Source: an uncultured Blautia sp.
GTDB lineage: Bacteria > Bacillota > Clostridia > Lachnospirales > Lachnospiraceae
Assembly (NCBI GenBank): GCA_900549015.1
Contig: URMH01000003.1
Span: forward strand, 30,595 to 94,594
Length of the DNA stretch: 64,000 bases
Direction: 5' to 3'
The notes beneath the pieces were generated by a model that ran no database searches, had not been told where the DNA came from, and worked only from the letters and a program-made list of their open reading frames with translations. Shown in pieces: positions 32,215 through 41,169 of the stretch (the stretch's first letter is position 1; each line of letters opens with the position of its first letter). A program made the translations under genes and the position numbers.

Positions 32215-33072
32215 ATGAAATTCACAAAAATGCAGGGAATTGGAAACGACTATGTATATGTAAACTGTTTTAAGGAAACCGTAAAAAATCCAGGTGAGGT
32301 GGCAAAATTTGTAAGCGACCGCCACTTTGGGATCGGTTCCGACGGTCTGATTCTTATTAAACCTTCTGAAATCGCAGACTGCGAAATGGATATGTATAAT
32401 CTTGACGGCTCTCAGGGAGCTATGTGCGGAAACGGAATCCGCTGCGTTGCAAAATACGCCTACGACTACGGCATTGTAAATAAAACAAGCATTTCCGTTG
32501 CAACAAAAAGCGGTATCAAATATCTTGATCTTACCGTAAAAAACGGGAAGGTTTCCTCCGTCCGTGTAAATATGGGTTCTCCCATTCTCACCCCAAAAGA
32601 AATCCCGGTTCTGACAGAAGGGGATAAAGCCGTTGATGTGCCTATAGAAATAGAGGAAAACACTTATCATTTTACAGGTATTTCCATGGGAAATCCCCAC
32701 GCTGTTGTATTTATGGAAGATGTGGATCATCTTGAAATTGAGAAAATCGGTCCGAAATTTGAAAATCACCCACTTTTCCCGGACAGAGTAAATACAGAAT
32801 TTGTTAAAGTCATTGATGAGCATACGGTTCAGATGCGTGTGTGGGAAAGAGGCTCCGGCGAAACGCTTGCCTGCGGAACAGGAGCCTGCGCCGTTGCGGT
32901 TGCTTCTATCTTAAATCATCACGTTGACGGAAGCGCCCCTGTTACGGTAAAACTTCTTGGGGGAGATCTGGAAATCTTCTGGGACCGCGAAGAAAATCTT
33001 GTATATATGACAGGCCCCGCCACAACAGTGTATGACGGGGAAATTGACCTTTCTTTTTTGGGAGAAAATTAA
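32215..33072 (+). CDS. dapF: Diaminopimelate epimerase
   Basis: DapF converts LL- to meso-diaminopimelate, the residue that MurE (here at 3528-4985) puts into peptidoglycan, and the precursor of lysine. The 285-residue protein opens MKFTKMQGIGNDYVYVNCF. Both catalytic cysteines are visible: in GAMCGNGIRCVAKY and in ETLACGTGACAVAVA. The ATG at 32215 follows AAAGGAAATG; the open frame reaches back into hydF but has no better start. It is convergent with azlD; a small AGAAGC/GCTTCT hairpin at 33091-33106 lies between them. Confidence 0.96.
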   Translation: MKFTKMQGIGNDYVYVNCFKETVKNPGEVAKFVSDRHFGIGSDGLILIKPSEIADCEMDMYNLDGSQGAMCGNGIRCVAKYAYDYGIVNKTSISVATKSGIKYLDLTVKNGKVSSVRVNMGSPILTPKEIPVLTEGDKAVDVPIEIEENTYHFTGISMGNPHAVVFMEDVDHLEIEKIGPKFENHPLFPDRVNTEFVKVIDEHTVQMRVWERGSGETLACGTGACAVAVASILNHHVDGSAPVTVKLLGGDLEIFWDREENLVYMTGPATTVYDGEIDLSFLGEN

Positions 33073-33105
33073 TTCGAACGCGTCCACTTTAGAAGCAGAG
33101 GCTTC

Positions 33106-33426
33106 TCAGACTGGAATAAACTGTAAAATCCGCTCCACAATAAACACTGCACAGCAGGCAGCCAGGGCAACGGTAAGAAGGCTTTTTTCTTTATAAGCCG
33201 CAACCAGCGCAGCTCCCAAGCCTGCTGCTCCTGAAACGGGGCTTTCTGTAGCAAACAGGATTGCAGGAAATGTCATGGCTGCCAGGCAGGCATACGGCAC
33301 ATAATAAAGAAACGATTTGATAAACGGATTTGAAATTTCTTTTTTTGCAAGGACAAGAGGAAGCATACGAATAAGGTATGTAACTCCTGCCATAACGAAT
33401 ATATAAATATAAATATTATGACTCAT
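33106..33426 (-). CDS. azlD: Branched-chain amino-acid export protein AzlD
   Basis: Small subunit of the AzlCD branched-chain amino-acid exporter, 106 residues with four hydrophobic segments (IFVMAGVTYLIRMLPLVLA is the family start, with the conserved TYLIR). Its ATG overlaps the end of azlC by 11 bases, so translation is coupled. AzlD is thought to act with AzlC in a membrane complex exporting valine, isoleucine or leucine. No Lrp/AzlB-type regulator is beside it. Confidence 0.88.
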   Translation of the reverse strand: MSHNIYIYIFVMAGVTYLIRMLPLVLAKKEISNPFIKSFLYYVPYACLAAMTFPAILFATESPVSGAAGLGAALVAAYKEKSLLTVALAACCAVFIVERILQFIPV

Positions 33427-34153
33427 ACGATTTACCTTCTCTTTCTTCCGTCTCTTTTACTTCCTGCACCGGACAGAAATACGCCGCTGCCCCAGCCACA
33501 AGAAGGGTTGTAATAATAATCACAAAACCAGAAGATACCTTTTTCAGAATCGGCACAACAGAAAACAGTCCGCTTACTGCCATCGCTCCCAGAACAACTG
33601 CAAGAACAACTTTATTTTTCTTTGCAGGAGGAATGATAATTGCCAGAAACATTCCGTAAATCGCCACACTTAAAGCACTCATCATAAAATCCGGCAGAAG
33701 ATTTCCTGAGATTGCACCTGCAAGTGTTCCCAGTGTCCATCCTGGAATTGCCACGCACATGGCTCCGTAATTATAAAATGGATGTACCTTTTCCGGACGA
33801 CTTACGCTGATTCCAAAAATCTCATCTGTCACACCAAACGCCACAAGATACCTGTGCGCCCAGGAAACATCTCTTCTTAATTTCTGAGACAGAGAAAATG
33901 ACATCAGACTGTACCGCAGATTGATAATTAATTGTGTCAGCGCCATCTCCCAGTAAGAACCTGCCGCAAGAATAATCTCAAGTCCTGCGAACTGCCCGGC
34001 TGATGTCAGGTTTGTAAAAGAAATCAGCACTGCCTGCCAGATACTTAATCCACCGGCAACTGCCATCATGCCAAATGTAAACGATACGGCAAAATACCCC
34101 AGCCCTATAGGCACACCATCGCGCAGCCCCCTTTTAAAACTTTCGCCTTTCAT
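33416..34153 (-). CDS. azlC: Branched-chain amino-acid export permease AzlC
   Basis: Large subunit of the AzlCD exporter, 245 residues with about seven hydrophobic segments. Family marks: GLRDGVPIGLGYFAVSFTFG at the N-terminus, the TSAGQFAGLEI segment, INLRYSLMSFSLSQKL and FGVTDEIFGIS. AAAGGAAGGAGAGCCTT precedes the ATG at 34153. The C-terminus ends with the charged EVKETEEREGKSYES. Exporting excess branched-chain amino acids suits a fermentative amino-acid metaboliser. Confidence 0.92.
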   Translation of the reverse strand: MKGESFKRGLRDGVPIGLGYFAVSFTFGMMAVAGGLSIWQAVLISFTNLTSAGQFAGLEIILAAGSYWEMALTQLIINLRYSLMSFSLSQKLRRDVSWAHRYLVAFGVTDEIFGISVSRPEKVHPFYNYGAMCVAIPGWTLGTLAGAISGNLLPDFMMSALSVAIYGMFLAIIIPPAKKNKVVLAVVLGAMAVSGLFSVVPILKKVSSGFVIIITTLLVAGAAAYFCPVQEVKETEEREGKSYES

Positions 34154-34207
34154 AAGGCTCTCCTTCCTTTCTTTTAGTAATACTTTACTATTTTACCAGA
34201 TTTCCTC

Positions 34208-34255
34208 AAAAAATCCACCGTTTTCCTCATGCAAAAGAAAAACAGTGGATTTTTA
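34208..34255 (-). terminator. Terminator of the Rpn-like gene
   Basis: AAAATCCAC-GTTTTC pairs with GAAAAC-GTGGATTTT with one bulge, followed by T-rich sequence on the minus strand, eight bases beyond the Rpn-like stop. It also separates that gene from azlC. Confidence 0.75.
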
Positions 34256-34262
34256 TTCATAC

Positions 34263-34829
34263 TTACTGAATATTATACTTCTTCATTAACTCTTCACGAA
34301 ACTCTTTATCTTCAGTTACTTTCTTCAAATCTTCCAGACGATTCTCCTCCAGTAAAATTCGTGTCAGCTTTGTCATACGCTCACTTCCACTCTTAAAACC
34401 ATCATCATACAACATCTGTCCTAATCTGGTCATGGCAGTCACCTCCTTTATCTCTTCCGCGTCTCTGGCAGTCATGTAAACCGGTATCACTCTGTATGTA
34501 TACACGCCGCAATCCAGCTCTGTCTTTGAGTTTTTGATACCTCCCGAATATATCATGCCGCTCTCATGTGATAAAACTGCCTCGTAAGCATGAAAACGGC
34601 GTAAATCTTTTTCGCCTCCATTGGTCGTCTGAAATTCTGCGTGAACATATTGACCCGATGTTGTTAGAAACGTAAAATCCATATAAAGAGAATGAATCGT
34701 CAATTCCACAAGCTCTGTCGGACCTATATCCACATAGGTATAATCAATTCCCAGCAATTTCAAAATTGTATCCCGAAAATAGCGAAACCCCATTTTCATA
34801 ATGGCATCTTCGTGCTTTGAATTTCCCAT
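34263..34829 (-). CDS. Short Rpn-like PD-(D/E)XK nuclease-family protein
   Basis: A 188-residue relative of the Rpn/PD-(D/E)XK transposase-like proteins, shorter than the usual 250-300. The core is LYMDFTFLT (Asp) followed by YVHAEFQTT (Glu-x-Gln), consistent with the nuclease active site. The C-terminus (MTKLTRILLEENRLEDLKKV, EFREELMKKYNIQ) is a helical tail common to this group in Lachnospiraceae. It lacks the long coiled coil of the other Rpn gene at 14030. AAAGGAGAGCCCTT precedes the ATG, but the first bases of that SD lie in an inverted repeat (34839-34882). Confidence 0.65.
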   Translation of the reverse strand: MGNSKHEDAIMKMGFRYFRDTILKLLGIDYTYVDIGPTELVELTIHSLYMDFTFLTTSGQYVHAEFQTTNGGEKDLRRFHAYEAVLSHESGMIYSGGIKNSKTELDCGVYTYRVIPVYMTARDAEEIKEVTAMTRLGQMLYDDGFKSGSERMTKLTRILLEENRLEDLKKVTEDKEFREELMKKYNIQ

Positions 34830-34838
34830 AAGGGCTCT

Positions 34839-34882
34839 CCTTTCATAAATTTCAGTATTTTTATCCTTTGTATTATGAAAGG
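34839..34882 (-). promoter_or_regulatory. Inverted repeat that covers the SD of the Rpn-like gene
   Basis: CCTTTCATAA (34882-34873 on the minus strand) pairs perfectly with TTATGAAAGG (34848-34839), leaving a 24-base loop. The second arm runs into the SD (AAAGGAGAG), so folding would limit ribosome access. Confidence 0.45.
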
Positions 34883-34977
34883 TCTGTATACCACCCCTTT
34901 TCTATTTTCTATCTTTATTTTAGCAGATTCTCCCTTCATCTTCCACTATCTCTTTACTCACTTTGCGAAGAGGTAAA

Positions 34978-36981
34978 CTACCCTCTCCTCTCCACAATCT
35001 TATAATAAGACTTCGCCGTACACATATAGATTGCCGCATAAATCACTGCAAAAACAACAATTGTACATAAAATATACAGCTCTGTATTCATCATTCCCAA
35101 AAGCCCCAGAAGGCGGCTGATCATAGGGAACGCCATGATAATATGAAGGACAGCCATCAGAAGAGGCAGGAAAAATACCATGAGAATCTGTCTTCGTATG
35201 GCTGACTTCACCTCTTTCCGGCTCATGCCCACCTTCTGCATGATCTCAAACCGATCTTTATCTTCATATCCTTCCGACATCTGTTTGTAATAAATGATCA
35301 TGCCGGCTCCCACAAGGAAAATAAATCCGAGGAAAATTCCAAGGAAGAGAAGACCGCCGTTTAATGTATAAAAAGAGCTGTAATGTTCTTCCCGGATATT
35401 ATATCGAAACCAAGGTGTCATATCTCCATCTTCTGCCTGAAGTGTCTCTGCCAACGGCGCTAAATCTTCCTGCAAAAGATTTCCATATTTTATATCTGCC
35501 TCTTTTCCCCCTTCTATATAAAGCCCAAACTCAAGCTTCAGGTAACCCCTGTCCTTTCCAACCAGCTCTTTCTGGAGAGCGTCCATTTTTTGTAAATCCT
35601 CTTTTGTCACTACAATTGTAGTTTTATAAAATATATTATTTCCTCTGTCATATGTTGGCTTTTCTTCCAGCCACTCCTTTACCTTATAATCAACACCATT
35701 CAGAGCAATATCTCCTTTTCCTCCGTTTTCCTGAAATGCAAGAATCTCTCCCGGCTTCAGCTCTACAGTTTTTCCGCTGATTTTCTCATACTCTTCCTCA
35801 GGCACAACCGTCAGATATTCCACATTTGCAGAAGCAGCCGTATCCCTTGTAAGAATTTCCATATTATTCCCGTTTCTCGCAATACTAATATCAAGAATTA
35901 CCTGCGTTACTTTTTCTTCATAAGGAACTTTCTCTTTTTCCACAGCTTCATCAAAAGCATTTCGCAATCGCGGCACTTCTTCAAAAGTAACATTGTTAAA
36001 TGTAAAACCTGCATCGTAAGGAAACATATCGCTTAAAGAATTTTCTATCCCCATATTCAGAGAAACCGTAGTGGACAGCATAAGAAGTACGCCTGTACTT
36101 AAAATACAGATACTTGCAAGCCCCATTGCATTTTGTTTCATACGATAAATCATACCGGAAATGCTTGTAAAATTCTTTGTTTTATAATAGAAACTTTTTT
36201 TCCAGCGCATCACTTTTAACACTGCAATACTTCCGGCTGTAAATAAAAGATAAGTACCTGCCATAACAAGAAGCACCGCCGCAAAAAACAATCCAAGAGC
36301 TGTGACAGGAGATTTTGTTGTCACTGCAATATAATATCCACTTCCAAGGCAAAGAAATCCCACAAGCGCCATCAGCCATTTTGCTTTCGGCTCTCTTTCT
36401 CCGGTGTTTCCGCTGCGCAGAAGCTCGATAGGCTGACTTAACCGCACTCTGTGGACATTTCGGAATAAGGTTACAATTACAACAGGAAGAAACATCACTG
36501 CACACACTATAATTCCAGGCACACACACGTAAAATCCAAGCTGCGCAGGAACATGCAGGATTTTAAGCAGCAGCAAAAGGGCCAGCTTACTTCCCAGAAT
36601 CCCCGCTGCAATACCTCCGATAATACTGATAACAGAAGTGAGCAACGTCTCTACAGCCATCATTTTCATAATATGTCCTTTTTCCAGCCCCAGAATGTTA
36701 TAGAGCCCGATTTCCTTCTGCCGCCTTTTCATGACAAAACTATTGCTGTACAAAAGAAATATAAAAGAAAAAATATAAATAACGGCAATCCCAAGAAACA
36801 TAATACTTGTTACCATTGCACTATCTGGAACCTGCACGGATAAATCTTTGCTCTGTGTTACAAAAAACATCATGTACGTCATGGCAATGCAGCAGATACA
36901 TGTAATCATATATGGAATATATGTACCTTTATTTCTTTTAATATTGCTTACTGCCAGCTTTAAAAATAACCCTTTACGCAT
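34978..36981 (-). CDS. Large ABC transporter permease (BceB/FtsX type)
   Basis: A 667-residue permease of the bacitracin/antimicrobial-peptide resistance type. It has ten hydrophobic segments arranged as one, three, two, one large extracellular domain and three; the extracellular domain spans about residues 310-520. FtsX-like regions surround AGILGSKLALLLLLK and MQKVGMSRKEVKSAI. BceB-type permeases recognise peptide-lipid complexes and also form part of the signal path to the kinase. The ATG at 36981 overlaps the ATPase stop by eight bases. A two-component system of the matching type is just upstream. Confidence 0.88.
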   Translation of the reverse strand: MRKGLFLKLAVSNIKRNKGTYIPYMITCICCIAMTYMMFFVTQSKDLSVQVPDSAMVTSIMFLGIAVIYIFSFIFLLYSNSFVMKRRQKEIGLYNILGLEKGHIMKMMAVETLLTSVISIIGGIAAGILGSKLALLLLLKILHVPAQLGFYVCVPGIIVCAVMFLPVVIVTLFRNVHRVRLSQPIELLRSGNTGEREPKAKWLMALVGFLCLGSGYYIAVTTKSPVTALGLFFAAVLLVMAGTYLLFTAGSIAVLKVMRWKKSFYYKTKNFTSISGMIYRMKQNAMGLASICILSTGVLLMLSTTVSLNMGIENSLSDMFPYDAGFTFNNVTFEEVPRLRNAFDEAVEKEKVPYEEKVTQVILDISIARNGNNMEILTRDTAASANVEYLTVVPEEEYEKISGKTVELKPGEILAFQENGGKGDIALNGVDYKVKEWLEEKPTYDRGNNIFYKTTIVVTKEDLQKMDALQKELVGKDRGYLKLEFGLYIEGGKEADIKYGNLLQEDLAPLAETLQAEDGDMTPWFRYNIREEHYSSFYTLNGGLLFLGIFLGFIFLVGAGMIIYYKQMSEGYEDKDRFEIMQKVGMSRKEVKSAIRRQILMVFFLPLLMAVLHIIMAFPMISRLLGLLGMMNTELYILCTIVVFAVIYAAIYMCTAKSYYKIVERRG

Positions 36982-37741
36982 AAGTCTCACCGCCTGTTGT
37001 CAGAATCGTCAGAGTATCGGAAATCATCTGGTACATTTCCTGATGTGTTTTTCCACCTCTGTAAATCTGATGAAACACTTCTCCATCCTTAATAAAAAGC
37101 ACTCTCGATGCATGGCTTGCAGCCTGGGCGCTGTGGGTTACCATGAGAATTGTCTGTCCTGCCTCGTTGATTTCTCCAAACATAGATAAAAGAAGTGACG
37201 CCGCCTTAGAATCAAGGGCTCCGGTAGGTTCGTCTGCAAGAATCAGTCTCGGCTCTGTAATCAAGGCTCTTGCAACTGCCGCCCTCTGCTTCTGTCCGCC
37301 GGAAACCTCATAAGGATACTTCTCCAAAATATCTGCAATGCGGAGAGCCTGTGCAATGGGACGTATCTTCTGTTCCATTTCTCTGTAATTTTCCCCAGCA
37401 AGAACAAGGGGAAGATAAATATTATCACGAAGACTAAACGTATCCAGAAGGTTAAAATCCTGAAATACAAACCCAAGGTTCTTTCTTCTGAATGCTGAAA
37501 TCTCCTTCTCCGTTAAATGAACAATGCTTTTCCCCTCAAGAAGCACCTCTCCCTCTGTAGGGCGGTCAAGAGACGCCAAAATATTTAAAAGTGTAGTTTT
37601 TCCACTTCCTGACTCTCCCATAATCGCCACAAATTCTCCTTCCTCCACAGAAAATGTAACATTTGATAACGCCTGCACTTTATTTCCGCCAAATCGGGTG
37701 CTGTATATTTTCTTTACATTTGTTACTTCCAGTAATGACAT
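36974..37741 (-). CDS. ABC transporter ATP-binding protein (BceA/MacB type)
   Basis: ATPase of the same module, 255 residues. Motifs: Walker A GESGSGKTT, FVFQDFNLLD (Q-loop with the LolD/MacB pattern), signature VSGGQKQR, Walker B LILADEPTGALD and the H-loop VTHSAQAA. These place it in the MacB/BceA subfamily of mechanotransmitting exporters. It starts after AGGAGAAAG and overlaps the permease. A terminator and a possible separate promoter (TATACT near 37780) come before it, so it can be induced separately from the regulator genes. Confidence 0.92.
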   Translation of the reverse strand: MSLLEVTNVKKIYSTRFGGNKVQALSNVTFSVEEGEFVAIMGESGSGKTTLLNILASLDRPTEGEVLLEGKSIVHLTEKEISAFRRKNLGFVFQDFNLLDTFSLRDNIYLPLVLAGENYREMEQKIRPIAQALRIADILEKYPYEVSGGQKQRAAVARALITEPRLILADEPTGALDSKAASLLLSMFGEINEAGQTILMVTHSAQAASHASRVLFIKDGEVFHQIYRGGKTHQEMYQMISDTLTILTTGGETYA

Positions 37742-37785
37742 ATTCTTTCTCCTCTCTGTTTTTCATTCTATGCTTATAGTATAAG

Positions 37786-37818
37786 AAAACCCGGAGCCTG
37801 TTTCCATAGACCCGGGTT
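37786..37818 (-). terminator. Terminator between the DUF3786 gene and the BceA-type gene
   Basis: AACCCGG pairs with CCGGGTT around a mixed loop, followed on the minus strand by TTCTTAT. The palindrome CTTATA-G-TATAAG (37773-37785), containing a TATACT-like -10, adjoins it and may be the regulated promoter of the ABC genes. Confidence 0.6.
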
Positions 37819-37836
37819 ACAATTTAAGCCTTATCC

Positions 37837-38526
37837 TTACATTTCTGTAAGATTGGAGAAAGAATCTGCCTCTGTGGGCAGGGAAGCGTAAATTTCCTCC
37901 CCTTCCATTCCTGCCGCTAATGTAAGATAATACACAGCATCTGCTGCTACACATACTACATTTTCCTCGTGAAAAAAATCTGTAATATTGGAATCAAAGA
38001 GCATATTGCCCTGTGCTTCAAATTCATCGTCGCCATCCCAGAAAAGAACTGCGATGTGAAGAAAAGGAAAAACAGGAATCACATATCCCGCATCCCCCTG
38101 GGGTAATTTTTTTCCTCCGAGAGCTTCACACGCCTCAGAAAGTTCTTTTACGTGACCGGAAAAAATTTCAGAAAACCGTTTCAGAATCGTTCTCTTATAT
38201 GCTGCCTCAAAAGGATACACTCGCTTCACTTCACGGAATGGCACAAGTTTTCCCGATTCTGCCGGAACTTCACAGGCATAGTGAAACATATTATATATAG
38301 TAATCGAAGTATCAAATCCCGGCTTTCTCTCCGGATCCTCCATGTAGAAAATCTTTCCCGTGATTCTGTTAATCTTAAGTTTTTTGTTGAAATATACAAG
38401 ATAAATATTTTCTTCATCTGCTTCCAGCTGAAACTTTTTAATTAACAACTCATGGTCCATTTTCAGAAAATTCTGGCGCCACATTTCCAGAACCTTTTCA
38501 TAATTTGACTGCTGTACTTCTCCCAT
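37837..38526 (-). CDS. DUF3786-domain protein
   Basis: A 229-residue soluble protein matching DUF3786 by its layout: an N-terminal helix (NYEKVLEMWRQNF), a KLKINRITGKIFY strand pair, then FDTSITIYNMFHYAC, and the C-terminal block PVFPFLHIAVLFWDGDDEFEAQGNMLFD. Its function is unknown; relatives occur in anaerobes, often near corrinoid or metal-dependent enzymes. Here it sits between a Bce-type kinase gene (12 bases upstream) and a terminator before the ABC genes, which is an odd place. No membrane segment or signal peptide. Confidence 0.7.
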   Translation of the reverse strand: MGEVQQSNYEKVLEMWRQNFLKMDHELLIKKFQLEADEENIYLVYFNKKLKINRITGKIFYMEDPERKPGFDTSITIYNMFHYACEVPAESGKLVPFREVKRVYPFEAAYKRTILKRFSEIFSGHVKELSEACEALGGKKLPQGDAGYVIPVFPFLHIAVLFWDGDDEFEAQGNMLFDSNITDFFHEENVVCVAADAVYYLTLAAGMEGEEIYASLPTEADSFSNLTEM

Positions 38527-38538
38527 AAATCCCTCCTG

Positions 38539-39531
38539 TCAATACATATCAAGCGCTTTTCTTCCCAGAAAAAGATAAATCTTTGTGCCTTTTCCGGGTG
38601 TGGATTCTATCGTAATCTCATGGCGCAGCTTCTTCATAATCTTCACGCAAAGGTAAAGTCCAATCCCTGTGGAACGGTTATCCTCTCTGCCATTATGCCC
38701 GGTAAATCCCTTTTCAAACACCCTCGGAAGGTCTTCCTGACAGATTCCGATCCCCGTGTCTTCAATGACAAGTGTATGGGCTCTGTCCGGGCTCATATAA
38801 ACGGAAATTCCTCCCTGCCTTGTATACTTTAAGGCATTGGAAAAAATCTGCCCGATCACAAACCCAAGCCATTTTCCGTCTGTAAGAACGCGTTCCTCCA
38901 CTCCTTCATAATGAAGCGTCAGCTTTTTCCCCACAAATATTCTGGCATACTTATGTATCTGCTCTTTTATCAGCCCATCCAGCTCATATTCCTGAAAGCT
39001 CATATCTGCTGATATGTCTTCTGTCCGCAGATACCCGAGAACCATTTCCACATACTGCTCAATTTTAAAAAGCTCGGAGATAGCCGCCTTATTTTCTTCT
39101 TTATTTTCCTGCAAAAGAAGGCGAAGCGCGGAAATAGGCGTTTTGATCTGATGCACCCACATGGTATAATAATCCGTCAGCTCCTCGTAAAAACGAAGTT
39201 TTCCACCTTCTGCTTTCATTCGAAGGCTGTTAAAATTTTTCACGATTTCCTGATAAAGTTTCTCTGTCTCGTCAAGAGGCTCCGGAAACATTTTTTCTTC
39301 CAGAAAACTGTTATCTAAAATCTGATGAAGAGTTTCTCTTCGTCTTACGTATTTCCGGTATCCGTCCCAGAAAAAAAGAAGCATGATAAGCGTGCATAAA
39401 ATTCCGCCGTAAATCACCGGTTCTGCCGGAAGGTCATAGAGAAACGCCACACAGCCTGCTGTAAAACAGCAGAGAAAAAATGCCAGAGCAGGTTTTTTTA
39501 TTCTTCCTGCATATTCTCTGAGATATTTCAT
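38539..39531 (-). CDS. Intramembrane-sensing histidine kinase (BceS type)
   Basis: Kinase of 330 residues with two close membrane spans (about 14-32 and 38-54) and almost no extracellular loop, the mark of kinases that read their partner ABC transporter instead of a ligand. The phospho-acceptor is His127 in MWVHQIKTPIS. The ATPase domain shows GQIFSNALKYT, IEDTGIGI and STGIGLYLCVKIM. Its ATG overlaps the regulator stop (ATGA). Together with the regulator and the BceAB-like pair it forms a peptide-stress resistance unit. Confidence 0.92.
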   Translation of the reverse strand: MKYLREYAGRIKKPALAFFLCCFTAGCVAFLYDLPAEPVIYGGILCTLIMLLFFWDGYRKYVRRRETLHQILDNSFLEEKMFPEPLDETEKLYQEIVKNFNSLRMKAEGGKLRFYEELTDYYTMWVHQIKTPISALRLLLQENKEENKAAISELFKIEQYVEMVLGYLRTEDISADMSFQEYELDGLIKEQIHKYARIFVGKKLTLHYEGVEERVLTDGKWLGFVIGQIFSNALKYTRQGGISVYMSPDRAHTLVIEDTGIGICQEDLPRVFEKGFTGHNGREDNRSTGIGLYLCVKIMKKLRHEITIESTPGKGTKIYLFLGRKALDMY

Positions 39532-40211
39532 GCAATTCCTCCCTGCGCCATATATCCCATTCCTTTTTTTGTCACAATAAAATCAGAAAGCCCCATACCT
39601 TCCAGCTTCTTACGAAGGCGGGTCATATTGACTGTCAGGGTATTGTCGTCCACAAAGCTGTCGTTTTCCCAGAGATGTGTCATAATATCGTCCCTCGATA
39701 CGATTTTTCCCGCGTGTTCCATTAAAATCTGGAGAATCCGCAGCTCGTTTCTTGTAAGCTCCACGTTTTCTCCATTATATTGGAGGGTTCCGTTTCCAAG
39801 ATTTAAGATCACGCCTCCGCATTCCAGAAGATTGGAGTTTTTCCCAAAAGCATATGTCCGCCTTAACACTGCCTGCACCTTCGCGGCAAGCACGTCAAGG
39901 TCGAAGGGCTTTGCAATAAAATCGTCCGCTCCCCGGCTCATTGCCATAACCATATTCATGTTGTCTGCTGCGGAAGAAAGAAACAAAACAGGAACCTGAG
40001 AAATCCGCCTGATTTCCTCACACCAGTGAAAGCCATTATAAAAGGGAAGCTTTAAATCAAGAAGAACGAGCTGCGGATCTTTCTGCACAAATTCCCGGAG
40101 CACATTGGAAAAATCGCTCACACAGTCAACCTGATACCCCCAGGATTGAAGATGCTTCTGCACAAGACCTGCTATTGTTTCATCATCCTCCACAATTAAT
40201 ATTCGATACAT
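39528..40211 (-). CDS. OmpR-family response regulator (BceR type)
   Basis: Response regulator of 227 residues: receiver domain with acidic Glu8-Asp9-Asp10, phosphorylated Asp52 in LVLLDLKLPFYNG and Lys in IAKPFDLD, then a winged-helix DNA-binding domain (ELTRNELRILQILMEH...TVNMTRLRKKLEGMG). AAGGGAGGCATAAAAT precedes the ATG. First gene of the module, four bases overlapping the kinase. It would activate the ABC pair downstream. It is divergent from the amidohydrolase gene. Confidence 0.93.
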   Translation of the reverse strand: MYRILIVEDDETIAGLVQKHLQSWGYQVDCVSDFSNVLREFVQKDPQLVLLDLKLPFYNGFHWCEEIRRISQVPVLFLSSAADNMNMVMAMSRGADDFIAKPFDLDVLAAKVQAVLRRTYAFGKNSNLLECGGVILNLGNGTLQYNGENVELTRNELRILQILMEHAGKIVSRDDIMTHLWENDSFVDDNTLTVNMTRLRKKLEGMGLSDFIVTKKGMGYMAQGGIA

Positions 40212-40269
40212 ATTTTATGCCTCCCTTGCTGTTTACTTACATTTTTATTTTATCATTCTTTTTCTCTGA

Positions 40270-40298
40270 TTGAAACCGAAAAAATTTTGTTTTATAAT
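40270..40298 (+). promoter_or_regulatory. Promoter of the TIM-barrel amidohydrolase gene
   Basis: TTGAAA (40270-40275), 17-base spacer, TATAAT (40293-40298), 50 bases ahead of the start. Confidence 0.8.
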
Positions 40299-40347
40299 GA
40301 TGCCTGTGCAAATCGCGAAAGAATTCACCCGAAAGAGAGGTTTTATT

Positions 40348-41160
40348 ATGATTATAGATTTTCATACACATATTTTCCCGGACAAGGTTGCAGAAAAAGC
40401 AGTGCCAAAACTTTCTTTTGTAATGAACCACACTCCAAGCATGAACGGAACTGCCGCTGGGCTTCTTGCTTCCATGGAAAAAAGCGGCGTGGATATAAGT
40501 GTGATCTTACCCGTTGTCACAAATCCACATCAAATTGATTCTGTTATTCGTTTTGCAGCAGAGATTAATGAAACCTATGCCGACAGCTCCTCACACCGCC
40601 TTATTTCCTTCGCCGGTCTTCACCCTGTATGCGACAATTATAAAGAAATTTTAAAACTGATAAAAAGAGAAGGTTTTCAGGGAATTAAGCTTCATCCCAA
40701 CTACCAGGGTGTATATTTTGATGACATCCGGTATATGCGCATTATTTACGCTGCCTCAGAGCTTGGTCTTTCTGTCCTCACTCACGCTGGAGATGACCCC
40801 TACACTCCCGATGAGGCGTTCTGCTCCCCGGATATGATCCTCCATGTTCTTGAGGACACCGCTCCTCCCAGACTGATCCTGGCTCATATGGGAAGCAACG
40901 GCAATTATAAGGAAGCAGAAGAAAAACTCTGCGGAAAAAATGTATATTTTGACACCTCCTACTCCATTATGCACATGGAAGAGGAGCAGCTTACAAGAAT
41001 GATCCATCTCCACGGGGCGGATAAGGTTCTTTTCGGAACGGACGCGCCCTGGACTTACCAGAAAGACTGCGTGGAAAAATTAAAAAATCTTACCGGTCTC
41101 TCCGAAAAAGAAAAGCAGCAGATTCTCTGGGAAAATGCCGCTTATCTTCTGGGAGTATAA
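40348..41160 (+). CDS. Amidohydrolase 2 (TIM-barrel metal-dependent hydrolase)
   Basis: A 270-residue protein of the amidohydrolase-2 group (decarboxylase/hydrolase relatives). It opens MIIDFHTHIFPDKVAEKAV with the metal ligands His-x-His. Further ligands are probably in GIKLHPNYQG, SVLTHAGDD, ILAHMGSNG and the Asp in LFGTDAPW. The ATG at 40348 has AGAGAGG upstream; the longer frame from 40270 starts inside the promoter and is rejected. It has its own promoter and is followed by an acyl-CoA ligase gene with another promoter. The substrate is unknown; members act on aromatic acids, lactones or uronates. Confidence 0.85.
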   Translation: MIIDFHTHIFPDKVAEKAVPKLSFVMNHTPSMNGTAAGLLASMEKSGVDISVILPVVTNPHQIDSVIRFAAEINETYADSSSHRLISFAGLHPVCDNYKEILKLIKREGFQGIKLHPNYQGVYFDDIRYMRIIYAASELGLSVLTHAGDDPYTPDEAFCSPDMILHVLEDTAPPRLILAHMGSNGNYKEAEEKLCGKNVYFDTSYSIMHMEEEQLTRMIHLHGADKVLFGTDAPWTYQKDCVEKLKNLTGLSEKEKQQILWENAAYLLGV

Positions 41161-41169
41161 AAAAATCAG

